Notes: a model not told the origin generated them from the letters alone. DNA of 64,000 nt from Candidatus Regiella endosymbiont of Tuberolachnus salignus (GCF_964020115.1 NZ_OZ026542.1:2497436-2561435); one strand, 5' to 3'; counted from the stretch's first letter, positions 52,168-63,010 are shown. Program-made: numbers and translations.

Positions 52168-54126
52168 TTATTCCTCCAGTTGATGAAGACAACGGCTGCT
52201 AATCTCTGTCAATAACCGCTCTATAATGACATCAAGATCACAACTCCCCAGATCTTTACTGTGATAAGCACCACTACGCGTTCGAGTACCGAGGGTACGG
52301 ACTGAAACCTTATTACCTGATTCAACTTCTTTATCACCACAAATCAACATATAAGGAACCCGACGCAACGTGTGCTCACGGATTTTAAGGCCAACCTTTT
52401 CATTTCTCAAGTCTGTTTTTACCCGAATCCCTGCATGCTGCAATGCGGTGGTTATTTTTTTAACATAATCTACGTGCTTATCAGTGATATTTATTACAAC
52501 AGCTTGCACTGGAGCAAGCCACGTAGGAAAGCATCCAGCATATTCTTCGATCAGGATACCAATAAAACGTTCTATCGAGCCCAAGATAGCGCGGTGAATC
52601 ATCACCGGTACTGTCCGTTGACTATTTTCATCGATATAAGACGCGCCCAAACGGCTCGGTAATGAAAAATCGAGCTGTACAGTACCACACTGCCAGGCGC
52701 GATCCAAACAATCATGTAAAGTGAATTCAATTTTTGGTCCGTAAAACGCCCCTTCGCCTGGTTGCCAATCAAAGGCGATGCCATTTTCAGTCAATGCAGC
52801 AGCGAGATCGTTTTCTGCCGCCGTCCATATTTCATCATTACCAATCCGTTTTTCCGGTCTTGTCGAAAGCTTAACAACGATTTTTTCAAAACCAAATACA
52901 CGGTACATGTCGTAGATCATTGCAATACAATTATTGACTTCAGCGCGGACTTGTTGTTCTGTACAAAAAATATGCGCATCATCTTGTGTAAAAGCCCGCA
53001 CACGCATTAAGCCGTGTAAAGCACCTGAGGATTCGTTACGATGACAACTGCCAAATTCCGCCATCCGCAGCGGTAAATCACGGTAAGATTTCAATCCTTG
53101 GTTGAATATTTGTACGTGTCCCGGGCAGTTCATCGGTTTAATGCAATACTCACGATTTTCTGATGATGTGGTAAACATATTTTCCGCATAGTTCTCCCAA
53201 TGACCCGTTTTCTCCCACAGCAGGCGATCCATCATCAACGGCCCTTTCACTTCCTGATATTGATATTCTTGCAGCTTAGCACGGACAAAACTTTCTAGCT
53301 CACGGAAAATCGTCCAGCCATTATGATGCCAGAATACCATGCCGGGTGCTTCTTCTTGCATATGATAGAGGTCGAGCTGCTTACCGATTTTTCTGTGATC
53401 ACGTTTGGCGGCTTCTTCTATTTTTTGTAAATAAGCATTTAGCTGTTTTTTATCACTCCAGGCGGTACCGTAAATGCGTTGCAACATCTTATTTTTACTA
53501 TCACCACGCCAGTAGGCACCCGAGATTTTTTGTAATTTGAAATGATGGCAAAAACGCATGTTTGGCACATGAGGACCACGACACATATCAATATATTCTT
53601 GATGATGATATAAAGCAGGATGATCATCACGGCTAATATTTTCATCTAAAATTAATGTTTTATAGCTCTCACCCCGCGCTAGAAAAGCGTCACGCGCCTC
53701 TTGCCAACTGACTTTTTTCTTAATGACATCATAATTGCTAGACGCTAAATCATGCATACGCTTTTCTAATAACGCCAAATGCTCCTCTGTCAGTGGATGT
53801 TGCAAATCAACGTCATAATAAAAACCATTGTCTATTACCGGGCCGATCGCCATTTTAGTATCTGGCCAAAGTTGTTTTATGGCATGCCCTAGCAAATGTG
53901 CGCAAGAATGGCGGATAATTTCTAGCGCTTCATTTTCCTTCATCGTGATGATGGCCAGTTGAGCATCCGCCTCTATCAAATCACAAGCATCAGCTAATTT
54001 ACCGTTGATCCGAGCGGCAACACAAGCTTTAGCTAAACTCGGGGCGATATCAAGAGCAACATCAAACGCGGAAACCGCGTGATCATAACAACGCTGACTG
54101 CCATCAGTAAGAGTAATAACGGGCAT
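52168..54126 (-). CDS. thrS: Threonyl-tRNA synthetase
   Basis: A class II synthetase with editing; 652 residues (642 in E. coli). An N-terminal TGS domain ([20 protein letters not shown]), an editing domain with [15 protein letters not shown] and [11 protein letters not shown], and catalytic motifs with zinc ligands ([32 protein letters not shown]) are followed by an anticodon domain (to 652). The C-terminal ten residues ([10 protein letters not shown]) are extra. Only 78 bp separate it from ybiT. The long operator leader that E. coli ThrS uses for autoregulation is therefore shortened or must overlap ybiT. Confidence 0.97.
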   Translation of the reverse strand: MPVITLTDGSQRCYDHAVSAFDVALDIAPSLAKACVAARINGKLADACDLIEADAQLAIITMKENEALEIIRHSCAHLLGHAIKQLWPDTKMAIGPVIDNGFYYDVDLQHPLTEEHLALLEKRMHDLASSNYDVIKKKVSWQEARDAFLARGESYKTLILDENISRDDHPALYHHQEYIDMCRGPHVPNMRFCHHFKLQKISGAYWRGDSKNKMLQRIYGTAWSDKKQLNAYLQKIEEAAKRDHRKIGKQLDLYHMQEEAPGMVFWHHNGWTIFRELESFVRAKLQEYQYQEVKGPLMMDRLLWEKTGHWENYAENMFTTSSENREYCIKPMNCPGHVQIFNQGLKSYRDLPLRMAEFGSCHRNESSGALHGLMRVRAFTQDDAHIFCTEQQVRAEVNNCIAMIYDMYRVFGFEKIVVKLSTRPEKRIGNDEIWTAAENDLAAALTENGIAFDWQPGEGAFYGPKIEFTLHDCLDRAWQCGTVQLDFSLPSRLGASYIDENSQRTVPVMIHRAILGSIERFIGILIEEYAGCFPTWLAPVQAVVINITDKHVDYVKKITTALQHAGIRVKTDLRNEKVGLKIREHTLRRVPYMLICGDKEVESGNKVSVRTLGTRTRSGAYHSKDLGSCDLDVIIERLLTEISSRCLHQLEE

Positions 54127-54204
54127 GCTAATTCCTTAAAACTGCACCTTGCAACAATGATGTTAATTCACATCAAAAAATAAGCGATAAAATTTTTATT
54201 TCAA

Positions 54205-55803
54205 TTAGGCTCCAATGCCTTGCATGCGGAGGTAATCTTCGTAGTTACCGGCAAAATCGATCACCTTGTTTTCCTTCATTTCGATGATCCTTGTCGCCAG
54301 CGAACTCACAAATTCACGGTCGTGAGAAACAAACAGTAAAGTGCCTTGATACATGTCTAACGCCATATTCAAAGATTCGATAGACTCCATATCTAAATGA
54401 TTTGTTGGTTCGTCCATCACCAAAATATTTGGTTTCATCATCATCAATTTACCAAACAGCATACGCCCCTTTTCACCACCAGAAAGCACACTCACTTTTT
54501 TCTTAATATCGTCCTGACTAAATAATAGACGCCCGAGTATACTGCGTACTGCCTGCTCATCATCCTTTTCCTGTTTCCACTGGCTCATCCAGTCAAAAAC
54601 CGTCATATCACACGCAAAATCAGTGGCATGATCCTGTGCATAATAGCCAATATTGCTATTTTCTGACCATTTTACGGTACCAGAATCAGGGGCTAGCTCG
54701 CCAAGCAGTGTTTTCAGGAGGGTAGATTTTCCGATACCATTGGTTCCCAAAATAGCAATTTTTTCGCCCGTTTCTACCATCAAATTAAATTTATTAAACA
54801 AAGCGGTTTGATCAAAACTTTTACTCAAGTTTTGAACTTCTAACGCCATACGAAATAATTTTTTATCCTGCTCAAAGCGAATAAACGGATTTTGGCGACT
54901 AGAGGCTTTCACTTCGTTTAGTTGGATTTTATCCATTTTACGCGCCCGAGCCGTCGCTTGTTTGGATTTAGAAGCATTGGCGCTAAAGCGGCTGACGAAA
55001 GCTTGCAGTTCAGAAATTTGTGCTTTTTTCTTCGCATTATCCGATAACAAACGTTCTCGCGCTTGCGTCTTAGCGATCATATATTCGTCGTAATTACCTG
55101 GATAAATACTTAGCTCACCGTAATCCAAATCCGCCATATGAGTACAAACCGTATTAAGGAAGTAGCGATCATGTGAGATGATGATCATGGTGGTATCGCT
55201 ACGTTCGTTTAATATTTGTACCAACCAACGAATAGTATCAATATCCAGGTTATTGGTAGGCTCATCGAGCAACAAAATGTCGGGTTTGGAAAATAAAGCC
55301 TGTGCGAGCAACACACGTAACTTCCAGCCTGGAGCAACCTTACTCATCAAACCATAATGTTGTCCAATGGGAATACCAACACCGAGCAATAATTCTCCCG
55401 CACGCGCTTCGGCACTATAACCGTCCATTTCACCATAAGCGATTTCTAAATCGGCCACTTTATAGCCGTCTTCTTCGCTCATGTCAGCTAATGCATAAAT
55501 CCGGTCGCGCTCGGATTTTACCGCCCATAGCTCCGTGTGACCCATGATGACAGTATCTAGTACGCTGTATTCTTCGAAAGCAAATTGATCTTGGCGCAAT
55601 TTGCCTAAACGTTCATTCGGGTCAAGAAAAAAATTACCGTTACTCGGGATTAGATCACCGCCAAGGATCTTCATAAAAGTGGATTTACCACAGCCATTAG
55701 CCCCGATTAATCCATAGCAGTGACCGCCGGAAAATTTTACAGAAATGTTTTCAAACAATGGCTTACTACCGAATTGCATGGTGATATTATTAGTACTTAG
55801 CAC
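54205..55803 (-). CDS. ybiT: ABC-F family ATPase YbiT
   Basis: A ribosome-associated ATPase of the ABC-F family with two nucleotide-binding domains and no membrane part. It has 532 residues (530 in E. coli). Walker A motifs are GANGCGKST (about 35-43) and GTNGIGKST; signatures are the degenerate [13 protein letters not shown] and [11 protein letters not shown]. Walker B motifs are [11 protein letters not shown] and [11 protein letters not shown]. The interdomain linker (about 240-310) is Lys/Arg-rich. Cys replaces the usual Ser in the first Walker A, a mild change. Its role is thought to be relief of stalled translation. Confidence 0.95.
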   Translation of the reverse strand: MLSTNNITMQFGSKPLFENISVKFSGGHCYGLIGANGCGKSTFMKILGGDLIPSNGNFFLDPNERLGKLRQDQFAFEEYSVLDTVIMGHTELWAVKSERDRIYALADMSEEDGYKVADLEIAYGEMDGYSAEARAGELLLGVGIPIGQHYGLMSKVAPGWKLRVLLAQALFSKPDILLLDEPTNNLDIDTIRWLVQILNERSDTTMIIISHDRYFLNTVCTHMADLDYGELSIYPGNYDEYMIAKTQARERLLSDNAKKKAQISELQAFVSRFSANASKSKQATARARKMDKIQLNEVKASSRQNPFIRFEQDKKLFRMALEVQNLSKSFDQTALFNKFNLMVETGEKIAILGTNGIGKSTLLKTLLGELAPDSGTVKWSENSNIGYYAQDHATDFACDMTVFDWMSQWKQEKDDEQAVRSILGRLLFSQDDIKKKVSVLSGGEKGRMLFGKLMMMKPNILVMDEPTNHLDMESIESLNMALDMYQGTLLFVSHDREFVSSLATRIIEMKENKVIDFAGNYEDYLRMQGIGA

Positions 55804-55922
55804 GGGACTTGTTCTCGATTGAATAACGGAAAATTGGCAATAAAATTATGTGCGCATTATGCCACAAGCCACACTGAGTAGCGCAGCCTTTTTTTCTGCC
55901 TAACGATGAGCCCGCTTGTTTA

Positions 55923-56002
55923 AGAGCCTATTCGAAATCTCTTGTTCTCGCTGATACTTCGTCAAAAATGAGCATCGCTAAAAAAGATTTCGAATGAGCC
56001 CT
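55923..56002. repeat. Family B element, shortened copy B5
   Basis: An 80-bp element from agagcctattcgaaatctct to agatttcgaatgagccct with a deleted centre. It lies between ybiT and the terminator of the ail/ompX-like gene. Confidence 0.7.
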
Positions 56003-56009
56003 AATAAAA

Positions 56010-56029
56010 AATCCGCCGTTTGGCGGATT
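56010..56029 (-). terminator. Rho-independent terminator of the Ail/OmpX-like gene
   Basis: aatccgccgtttggcggatt is a perfect hairpin; on the minus strand it is followed by a run of T. It lies about 32 bp after the gene stop codon. Confidence 0.85.
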
Positions 56030-56061
56030 CATTATCACTATAAAATGAGAGGGAACTTGAA

Positions 56062-56682
56062 TTAAAAAGTATACCCTAAACCAAGAACAACCGTATTGGC
56101 CTTCATTTCACCGGGGTTACTTTGCTCGAAAGAAAGATCCACTGCAAGCTGTTCGAGAGGGTTCACTTGTAAACCAGCTGACCAAGCGACGGCGTATTTG
56201 TTCTCGCTATGGCGGCGAGCACTATCTTGCACTCCAGGAACATTCTTATCAGCATGAAGATGAACGCGGCCATTACTTGCACCCACCATCCCATAAAGGC
56301 TCACCCAGTCATTGACACGATAAGTCGAGCCTATCATCAGTGAATTATATTGCAATTTATAACTGGCAGAAGCATCTTTAATTGCCTCGCCATTAAGTGA
56401 TATACCAGGGGTACCACTTGTTTGAGCATGAGTAAAGGACGTAATAGCACCCCACTGGTCAGTGAACTCATAGCGGTATTTTACGTTAAAACCTGAGACG
56501 TGCCTCTCACGCGCCTCAACATTTACAGTGTTCGTATCATCAGCTTTACGGCTGTCGCTGTACTTAAGATCACTGTGAGCATAACCAACAGAAAGGGTAC
56601 TCTGACCCGCTTCAGCAAATGCATTCGCACTCAATCCTGCTAAGACTGAAAGTCCTATTATTTTTTTCATTACTTTTTTCAT
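56062..56682 (-). CDS. Ail/OmpX/Lom-family outer membrane protein
   Basis: A 206-residue protein with a signal peptide (MKKVMKKIIGLSVLAGLSAN, cleavage after about residue 23) and an eight-stranded barrel ending in LGLGYTF, the terminal aromatic needed for outer-membrane assembly. Alternating strands with SLMIGSTYRVNDWVSLYGMV are typical of OmpX and Yersinia Ail, which mediate adhesion and serum resistance. It is longer than OmpX (171) or Ail (182), with extended loops (for example SDSRKADDTNTVNVEARERH). Nearby ybiT fits the E. coli ompX neighbourhood, so it could be the ompX orthologue. A signal start three codons later (MKKIIG) is also possible. Confidence 0.85.
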   Translation of the reverse strand: MKKVMKKIIGLSVLAGLSANAFAEAGQSTLSVGYAHSDLKYSDSRKADDTNTVNVEARERHVSGFNVKYRYEFTDQWGAITSFTHAQTSGTPGISLNGEAIKDASASYKLQYNSLMIGSTYRVNDWVSLYGMVGASNGRVHLHADKNVPGVQDSARRHSENKYAVAWSAGLQVNPLEQLAVDLSFEQSNPGEMKANTVVLGLGYTF

Positions 56683-57202
56683 AATTACATTACCTCAAGA
56701 CGCAGATCAAAATAAAACAAGAAACCATAGAAATATAACAAAGTTTTTGAGGAATGATGTAGTTTATTTTTGCAGAAAAAACAGGGTAAAATATCGCATC
56801 TTATTAAAATAATTGAATTTTTATTTAGTAAAAATGACGGGATACTATCTATAAATTGATAAGAATTTTTTGATGATTTTGTAGTGTGGCAGCCCTGCAC
56901 TTTTTCTGCCTGATGGCCTTCAAGACCTGGAGCTAAATAATACATGGACAAAGAAAGCACGAGCGAATAGATTTTATGCTTATAGCAACTCAGGCTGACT
57001 TTATGAACCTAATGATAATAATGAAATGTTATACCTGATGAGGGCAAATCCCCGCAGCCAACAACGCGGCAGCTTCCAAAGGCGAAGGGTATAGATGAAT
57101 AAAAGGTCAATAGCGGTGAGCTAACGTTAGCAACATAATCACATCGGTTACATAATAATAGCAGTTGTATCAACCGTTATCATATTGGAGACAGTACAGT
57201 AA
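56683..57202. other. Intergenic region between the Ail/OmpX-like gene and nadE
   Basis: A 520-bp AT-rich spacer between divergent genes, probably holding both promoters. It contains repeat A10 and a possible element scrap (gatggccttcaagacctgga, 56910-56929). A 91-codon open frame is compositionally unlike a protein and is not called. No other gene was seen. Confidence 0.5.
57032..57091. repeat. Family A element, internally deleted copy A10
   Basis: Only 60 bp, with a short left end (tacctgatgagggcaaat), then ccccgcagccaacaacgcg and cttccaaaggcgaagggta. TA flanks both sides (57030-57031, 57092-57093). Confidence 0.65.
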
Positions 57203-58843
57203 ATGATGAATAGATCACTTTCCATTGCCTTAGCTCAACTCAATTTGTTAGTAGGCGACATTAAAGGCAATACCGATCGCATACTGCGCGCTTTGAAACA
57301 ACAGAGAGGGCGCGCCGATTTGGTCATGTTTTCGGAATTAGCGCTATGTGGCTATCCGCCAGAAGATCTTTTGTTCCGTGCTGATTTTAATCAGCTCTGT
57401 ATCACGCAGTTAGCGCGTTTACAGAAAGCTTCTGTACACACAGCAATTTTAGTTGGGCATCCATGGAAACAAGGTGATCAACTGTATAACGCTTTATCCT
57501 TTTTTTCTGAAGGGAAGTTACTCGGGCGCTATTTTAAACAATTACTGCCAAATCATAGTGTTTTTGATGAAAAACGTTATTTTACTCCTGGCAATACCAG
57601 CTGTATTGTCGAATTTAAAGGCTACCGGTTGGGGATGCTGATTTGTGAAGATATTTGGTCTCCCGATCCTGTAGATGCACTGAAAAATTTAGGGGCTGAG
57701 GTGCTGTTATCGATCAACGCTTCACCCTATCACCGTGAAAAACCTTACATTCGGAATCAGCTGTTGATTAACCACTGTAAGCGCACTACTCTGCCGTTAG
57801 TGTATCTGAATCAAGTCGGTGTTCAGGATGAATTAATTTTTGATGGTTGTTCAAAAGTATTTAATGCGCAGGGTGATTTAATCCACCGCCTGGCAGCTTT
57901 TTCTGAAGAGAGTCTTGTTTTTAACCTAAAAGAATTAGCGAGCCAGCAAATAGCAGAAACAGCAATTGACGCTGATCATCCACTCGCGCAGATCTATGAT
58001 GCACTGGTAATGGCGGTACGTGATTATGTTAATAAGAATGGTTTTAAAACAGCGATTCTTGGCCTATCTGGGGGGATAGATTCAGCGTTGACCTTAGCGA
58101 TCGCGGTTGATGCTTTAACTGCTAAAAATGTTCAAGCGTTAATGATGCCGTTCCGTTACACCTCAGAAGAAAGTATTAACTATGCAAGACAGCAAGCGCA
58201 GAAGCAAAAGATAGCATTAAAAGAAATTGATATTCACCCCATTTTTGATGCAGTGATGGGACAATTAGCCCCTTTTTTTGCCGGTAGAAAAAAAGATACC
58301 ACAGAAGAAAACTTACAAGCCCGCTGCCGAGGGATGCTTTTAATGGCAATAGCTAACAAATTTGGCCATATCGTATTAACCACCGGGAATAAAAGTGAAT
58401 TGGCGGTGGGTTATTCCACTTTGTACGGCGATATGGCAGGCGGTTTTGATGTGCTGAAAGACGTTTCCAAAACCTTAGTGTTCAAATTAGCAAAATACCG
58501 TAATGCTCGCGATGGTGTAGAAGTGATCCCGCAAGCCGTGATTGATCGCCCCCCTTCGGCAGAATTGGCGCCAAATCAAACCGATCAGGATCAGTTACCT
58601 CCTTACGCTGTTTTGGATAAGATTTTAGAGGGATACCTTGAAAAAGATGAATCTGTCACTGATTTGGTTGCACAAGGTTGTGACGAAGCAACAGTGCGTA
58701 AGGTGATCCATTTAGTGGATAGCAATGAACATAAACGGCGTCAAGCCGCTATTGGCCCACGCATCACTTGCCGTGATTTTGGTAAAGATCGACGTTATCC
58801 TATTACCAATGGTTTTAGCCATAAAGATTTAGCTAAGGATTAA
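57203..58843 (+). CDS. nadE: Glutamine-dependent NAD+ synthetase
   Basis: Amidates nicotinate adenine dinucleotide to NAD+, using ammonia released from glutamine. It has 546 residues with two domains. An N-terminal nitrilase-like glutaminase (about 1-250) has the Glu in FSELALCGYPPEDLL, the Lys in GRYFKQLLPNH and the Cys in GMLICEDIW. A C-terminal synthetase has the P-loop LGLSGGIDSALTLA and TGNKSELAVGYSTLYGDMAG. This differs from the 275-residue ammonia-dependent NadE of E. coli and agrees with the long form of other proteobacteria. A candidate ribosome site ggaga lies 11 bp before the ATG. It stands alone. Confidence 0.95.
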   Translation: MMNRSLSIALAQLNLLVGDIKGNTDRILRALKQQRGRADLVMFSELALCGYPPEDLLFRADFNQLCITQLARLQKASVHTAILVGHPWKQGDQLYNALSFFSEGKLLGRYFKQLLPNHSVFDEKRYFTPGNTSCIVEFKGYRLGMLICEDIWSPDPVDALKNLGAEVLLSINASPYHREKPYIRNQLLINHCKRTTLPLVYLNQVGVQDELIFDGCSKVFNAQGDLIHRLAAFSEESLVFNLKELASQQIAETAIDADHPLAQIYDALVMAVRDYVNKNGFKTAILGLSGGIDSALTLAIAVDALTAKNVQALMMPFRYTSEESINYARQQAQKQKIALKEIDIHPIFDAVMGQLAPFFAGRKKDTTEENLQARCRGMLLMAIANKFGHIVLTTGNKSELAVGYSTLYGDMAGGFDVLKDVSKTLVFKLAKYRNARDGVEVIPQAVIDRPPSAELAPNQTDQDQLPPYAVLDKILEGYLEKDESVTDLVAQGCDEATVRKVIHLVDSNEHKRRQAAIGPRITCRDFGKDRRYPITNGFSHKDLAKD

Positions 58844-58868
58844 TCCGCATCGTTTCACTAATATCATT

Positions 58869-58996
58869 AGGCTTCTTGTGCGACACTCAATTGAGGAAAA
58901 AAAGGACGAAAAAGCGCAGTTTACATAACATAAATGCGCATTTTTGCCTTTTTTTGACACAGTATTAGCCAGCACAAGAGATTTCGAATAGGCGCT
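58869..58996. repeat. Family B element, copy B6
   Basis: A degraded left end, then aaaaagcgcagtttacataa in the centre, and a clear right end agatttcgaataggcgct. It lies between the convergent nadE and yigM-like genes, and its right end touches the stop codon of the latter. Confidence 0.65.
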
Positions 58997-59849
58997 AAGG
59001 GCGTGGGATAACCCAGCGCACATGCATCCACAGCGATACCACGATCAATCCTGCACCAATAATAAAACGAGTCCAATCAGGCTGGGCTTGCCAGAGCACA
59101 AAATTGACTAATAATCCAGCAGGAATATGTAAATTATTCATGATGCCTAAAGTGCCAGCATCTGTCTGAGTGGCACCATAATTCCACATAAAATAACCTA
59201 ACCCTGAAGCAATAATCCCTAACCAGGCTAAGATCCCCCATTCCATTGTCGTCGTGGGTAGTTTTTCAAGATTACCAAAAGCACACCAGGCAACAAGCGT
59301 TACTATTAAAGCCCCTAAATAGAACCAAGCAAAAGCGTTATGCTGTGGTATGGGATGAATTTCCATCAAGCGCTTGTAACCCACTTGGCCAATGGCAAAA
59401 CAAATATTCGCAGCCTGGACTAACAATAACCCAAACCAAAAATCTTCATTTAGGCGATCATAGCGGATCACTAGCGCCCCCAATACCGCCAGCACAGCAC
59501 TGGACGCATAACCCCATTTAAGCGGCTGACGTTTTAGTAAATCGTGAATAAGGGTTACATATAAGGGTGTCATTACGGTGAATAATAAAAATTCCGCTAC
59601 CGATAAATAGAGATAAGCACGAAAACTAAAGAGATACATAAAACCTAATTGAATAGCACCCACCGTCATATAAAGAAAAATGATCCGTAGATTAAGCATA
59701 CGCCAACGTAGAAAAGGCAAAAATACTAAGGTCGCCAAACTCACACGTATCAGCGCTGAAAACCAGCTGTCTACCTGCCCTGCTAAATACTCTCCAATCA
59801 AGCTAAAAGAAAAAGCCCATATAACTGTAGTAATAATTAATAACAACAC
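58995..59849 (-). CDS. yigM: EamA-family transporter, probably the biotin importer YigM
   Basis: A 284-residue inner-membrane protein with about ten helices in two EamA repeats. The blocks FSLIGEYLAGQVDSWFSALI, YLFSFRAYLYLSVAEFLLFT, GYKRLMEIHPIPQHNAFAWF and GYFMWNYGATQTDAGTLGIM match E. coli YigM as I remember it. YigM is a high-affinity biotin importer. If correct, it suggests reliance on external biotin. Other carboxylate/amine transporters of the family are the alternative. It is divergent from the fimbrial operon. Confidence 0.75.
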   Translation of the reverse strand: MLLLIITTVIWAFSFSLIGEYLAGQVDSWFSALIRVSLATLVFLPFLRWRMLNLRIIFLYMTVGAIQLGFMYLFSFRAYLYLSVAEFLLFTVMTPLYVTLIHDLLKRQPLKWGYASSAVLAVLGALVIRYDRLNEDFWFGLLLVQAANICFAIGQVGYKRLMEIHPIPQHNAFAWFYLGALIVTLVAWCAFGNLEKLPTTTMEWGILAWLGIIASGLGYFMWNYGATQTDAGTLGIMNNLHIPAGLLVNFVLWQAQPDWTRFIIGAGLIVVSLWMHVRWVIPRP

Positions 59850-59878
59850 GACAAAGTTAACTCATCAAAAAAAATTAA

Positions 59879-59933
59879 TTATATTGTAATGGAAATCGAT
59901 AATCTTAGCTACTTAATATTAATTACAATATAA
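59879..59933. promoter_or_regulatory. Perfect 12-bp inverted repeat upstream of the fimbrial operon
   Basis: ttatattgtaat at 59879-59890 is exactly complementary to attacaatataa at 59922-59933, with 31 bp between. It lies in the 275-bp AT-rich gap between yigM and the fimbrial genes, which has no gene. It might be a regulator site or a small invertible or structured segment; AT-rich composition makes chance a possibility. Confidence 0.35.
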
Positions 59934-60124
59934 AAGCAAATCATAATAACAAAATGGATTATCACTAAAAAATAAAAAATATATAACCTATTTTATGTAT
60001 TTTAATTACACCGCATTTTATTGAAAAATAAAAATGAAAAATGTATTGTTTTAAATGCCAGCACAGCTGATGGTAACAATATATAGTTTTATTATTTCTT
60101 CTATAAAAAATTAAGGTGTCAACT

Positions 60125-60610
60125 ATGAAAAAATTAATGGTATTTTCTTTAATCTCAGCGGCTTTAATGAGCCATTCTGTTTGTGCAGATAATATTAAAA
60201 AAGAACGTGTCATTCCTATAGAGGTAAAAGTAAGCTCCTCTGTCGATATAAAAATGACGACCATAGACGGTAAATCTATTACTAAGATTAAAATGTTACC
60301 TGATGCTCAAAAACCAGGTTATTATACATTCTCTCAAGATATTGAGATAACAACACTTGGCATGAACGGTAAAAACAGATTGAATGTTTTATTAGGAAAA
60401 GCACTAGAGCTTATTAACGATGATCAGCAATTGGCTAACATTAAAGTTCACTTTAATGGTAAAGAACTCAATGTCGCCAGCCCCACATTGTATAATACGG
60501 TCAATAATAAAGTCAGTGGCGCTTTAAAAATAGAAGCAAGTGCTTCTAGCGACACTAAAAAAGGCATTTTCAAAGGAGATTTAGTATTACAACTTGAAGA
60601 AGTTGCATAA
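60125..60610 (+). CDS. CS1-type (class 5) fimbrial major subunit
   Basis: A 161-residue secreted protein with a signal peptide (MKKLMVFSLISAALMSHSVC, cleavage near residue 21). The mature part starts with a donor-strand-like hydrophobic pattern (VIPIEVKVSSSVDIKM) and has an all-beta composition ending LVLQLEEVA. This fits the CfaB/CooA/CblA pilin family, though divergent. The ATG at 60125 follows aaggtgtcaact; an upstream GTG adds three residues. It is first in a subunit-usher-chaperone operon, so it would polymerise into a thin adhesive fibre. There is no pilin cysteine pair in the mature part, as is usual for this class. Confidence 0.75.
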   Translation: MKKLMVFSLISAALMSHSVCADNIKKERVIPIEVKVSSSVDIKMTTIDGKSITKIKMLPDAQKPGYYTFSQDIEITTLGMNGKNRLNVLLGKALELINDDQQLANIKVHFNGKELNVASPTLYNTVNNKVSGALKIEASASSDTKKGIFKGDLVLQLEEVA

Positions 60611-60751
60611 TTTACTCATTGTTAAAATCTGTTTAAATAATGAAATAAAAATACAGTAGTTATATTGATTCTGCTGTATTTATTCAAATAATAATAGCCA
60701 AGTACACACACTAAAAATTATTAACTTTAAAAATCATAAAATGGATATTTA

Positions 60752-63010
60752 ATGTCTAAGTATAAATATAAAATCATACTTAGTTTTTTATTATTAGCAT
60801 TTAATATTAATGCCGAAGAAACGGATATTGAATATTTGGTGCCAACAGGATTCTCTACTGCCGAATATGATAACAGTATGCAGCTATTGGGTGTTTTCAA
60901 TGGCAATCCGTTACCTGGTGCCTTTTATTTTTCAGAGGAATTACAGCGACTGACTTTCAATAAACCATTTTATCGTAATAATGGGGTAGATGAATCAACT
61001 ATTATTTTATTAGAAAATATTTTCTCTGAATTTCCTTATACACAATGTAAAGATGGTTGTGATTATGTGTTATCAGGCCATCTCATTAGGCTAGATAAAA
61101 TTAACCAAGTCATTAATATCACCAATAATAAAAGTAGCAATCTGATGCCAACCACTACCTGGGGGCTGGTGCATAATCAATCCATTGATTTAGCGGTAGC
61201 TGCCAATAATTATCGAATGTTATCAGTAAATGGACAAGGCTATATTGGCTTACCGATGCAATCGTTTGGTTATATTAATTGGTTTCATAACTCAACGCGC
61301 CAGAAAAATCATTTTCTGACCCGTCAGAGGGTTGGTATTTGGTATTTACAGAAAAATTTTCCACAAGCCTATCTACGTACTGGCCAGAAAAATAATTTAG
61401 ACAGTCAAGCAAGCCGGATCCACACCATGATTAATCCCTGGTTAGACCAGTTTATTACCCTGGGTAGTCATTCTTATCTCATGCAAAATAAACCGTCCGC
61501 CAACGCTTTAACACTTTATGCTCCCCGCAGTGGTGATTATGAACTTTATCGTGAAGGAAATTTAATTCGTCGTATCCCTGCACAAATAGGCCGTAATAGT
61601 ATTAATTATAATCAATTGCCGAGTGGGTATTATCAGCTGGATATTCGGTTAATCGACAGCATCGGATCTGAAATTAGCAGAGAAAACGTAGCTATCAGTA
61701 ATGTCGATTATCAAAATAATCAAGGTTGGTTCGTCACTGCTGGACGAGGACAAAATGAAGCCAATTTATTACAACTTGGCGGTAGCCAACATAATCGCTA
61801 CTTTCAGTACAACGTCACACTGCTCGGCGATACCGATCATCAATGGATAGCGGAAACGAATATATCACGCCCCATGCGCTTTAAAAATATACAAATTAAT
61901 CCAACCTTAGGATTAGTTTCAAGCAGGAATAGTGCAGGCAGTTATGGCCGTTTGAGGGCAGGTAATCACGCCCTAGGCTATCTGACGTTATCCTATTACC
62001 AACTCCCTTCTATTCCCACTTACCTTTCTGACAGAAAAAATAGCATCCTTTCTTATCATCGTAATTTCGGCGCATTTCAGCTTAGTTACCGTTTTGATCA
62101 CACCAACCGCACTGTCGAGCAAAGCATCAAGGCAAGCTGGCAATGGACTCAGCCGATTTTTAATACCCTCTTTACACTAGCAGCAAAAAGAAGAGGCGAT
62201 AATTACAGTATATTCCTCAATACGGCTATCGCTTTTAATCAAATCAATCTCAATATTGATAATACCTACAGCGATAAACAACTCACCATGAGTGCGCAAT
62301 ATAAACAACAGCGAGTTGATGACTATGGTGCTACCATTTTTGGTGTCGACAGTGATATCACTGGAAAAAATTACCATTTCAGCAGCGATATTCAACGCTT
62401 AGGTAGCCGAGGGAATAGCTGGCTACGTGTCGGCATCCATGATCAAGTAATCAATAGTCGTTTGCATTACGATGGTATGTTAGCCGCCAATAGCGGTGGT
62501 ATCGCGTTAGGATCTAGTCATCACAGCGGTGTAGCCATGCTGGTAAAAACACCCAATTTAGCCGATACCCCCTATAGTTTTAACGTTGAAGGCTTCCCGG
62601 TAGCACATGGCGGAACTTATGCAGTACCCGTATCTCGCTATCAAGATCGCCGCTTTGCTCACACAGATTGGCGTCGTAGTGATGTCGATATGGCACTGAA
62701 GTTGCCAGCAGACATAGTACGAGGGCACCCTGGTCAAGTATTTTCAGTCACTGCCGATGTCAAATTAAATTTACTTTACAATGGCTTTTTTGTTGATGCT
62801 CACCATCAACCGATATCCGGTATCATCGATGAAACCGGTGATGTCATTCACCCTAATGGCCTATTTTCCATGAATGCCCATCGGATGCTGAAATACATCA
62901 GCATTCATAACCAATCTGCGCGCTATAGTTGTGATATGCGCCAACATCACAACTATTACTATTTTTGTCGGCCTGATTTACCCACCCTCAATCATCAGGA
63001 AAAATTATGA
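60752..63010 (+). CDS. CS1-type fimbrial outer membrane usher
   Basis: Forms the outer-membrane pore through which pilins are assembled. It has 752 residues with a signal peptide (about 1-20, IILSFLLLAFNINA). An N-terminal chaperone-binding region (LVPTGFSTAE, GVFNGNPLPGAFYF) and a long barrel with a plug-like beta domain (ALTLYAPRSGDYELYREGNL) follow. The C-terminal domain ends near YSCDMRQHHNYYYFC. The family (CfaC/CooC/TcfC) is usually around 850-880 residues, so this one is short. It overlaps the chaperone gene by four bases, so translation is coupled. Confidence 0.8.
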   Translation: MSKYKYKIILSFLLLAFNINAEETDIEYLVPTGFSTAEYDNSMQLLGVFNGNPLPGAFYFSEELQRLTFNKPFYRNNGVDESTIILLENIFSEFPYTQCKDGCDYVLSGHLIRLDKINQVINITNNKSSNLMPTTTWGLVHNQSIDLAVAANNYRMLSVNGQGYIGLPMQSFGYINWFHNSTRQKNHFLTRQRVGIWYLQKNFPQAYLRTGQKNNLDSQASRIHTMINPWLDQFITLGSHSYLMQNKPSANALTLYAPRSGDYELYREGNLIRRIPAQIGRNSINYNQLPSGYYQLDIRLIDSIGSEISRENVAISNVDYQNNQGWFVTAGRGQNEANLLQLGGSQHNRYFQYNVTLLGDTDHQWIAETNISRPMRFKNIQINPTLGLVSSRNSAGSYGRLRAGNHALGYLTLSYYQLPSIPTYLSDRKNSILSYHRNFGAFQLSYRFDHTNRTVEQSIKASWQWTQPIFNTLFTLAAKRRGDNYSIFLNTAIAFNQINLNIDNTYSDKQLTMSAQYKQQRVDDYGATIFGVDSDITGKNYHFSSDIQRLGSRGNSWLRVGIHDQVINSRLHYDGMLAANSGGIALGSSHHSGVAMLVKTPNLADTPYSFNVEGFPVAHGGTYAVPVSRYQDRRFAHTDWRRSDVDMALKLPADIVRGHPGQVFSVTADVKLNLLYNGFFVDAHHQPISGIIDETGDVIHPNGLFSMNAHRMLKYISIHNQSARYSCDMRQHHNYYYFCRPDLPTLNHQEKL

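Noticed and set aside
59879-59933. fimS-like invertible promoter switch
   Set aside because: The repeats enclose only 31 bp, too small for a promoter switch, and no site-specific recombinase gene is nearby. Kept only as a palindrome of unknown role.
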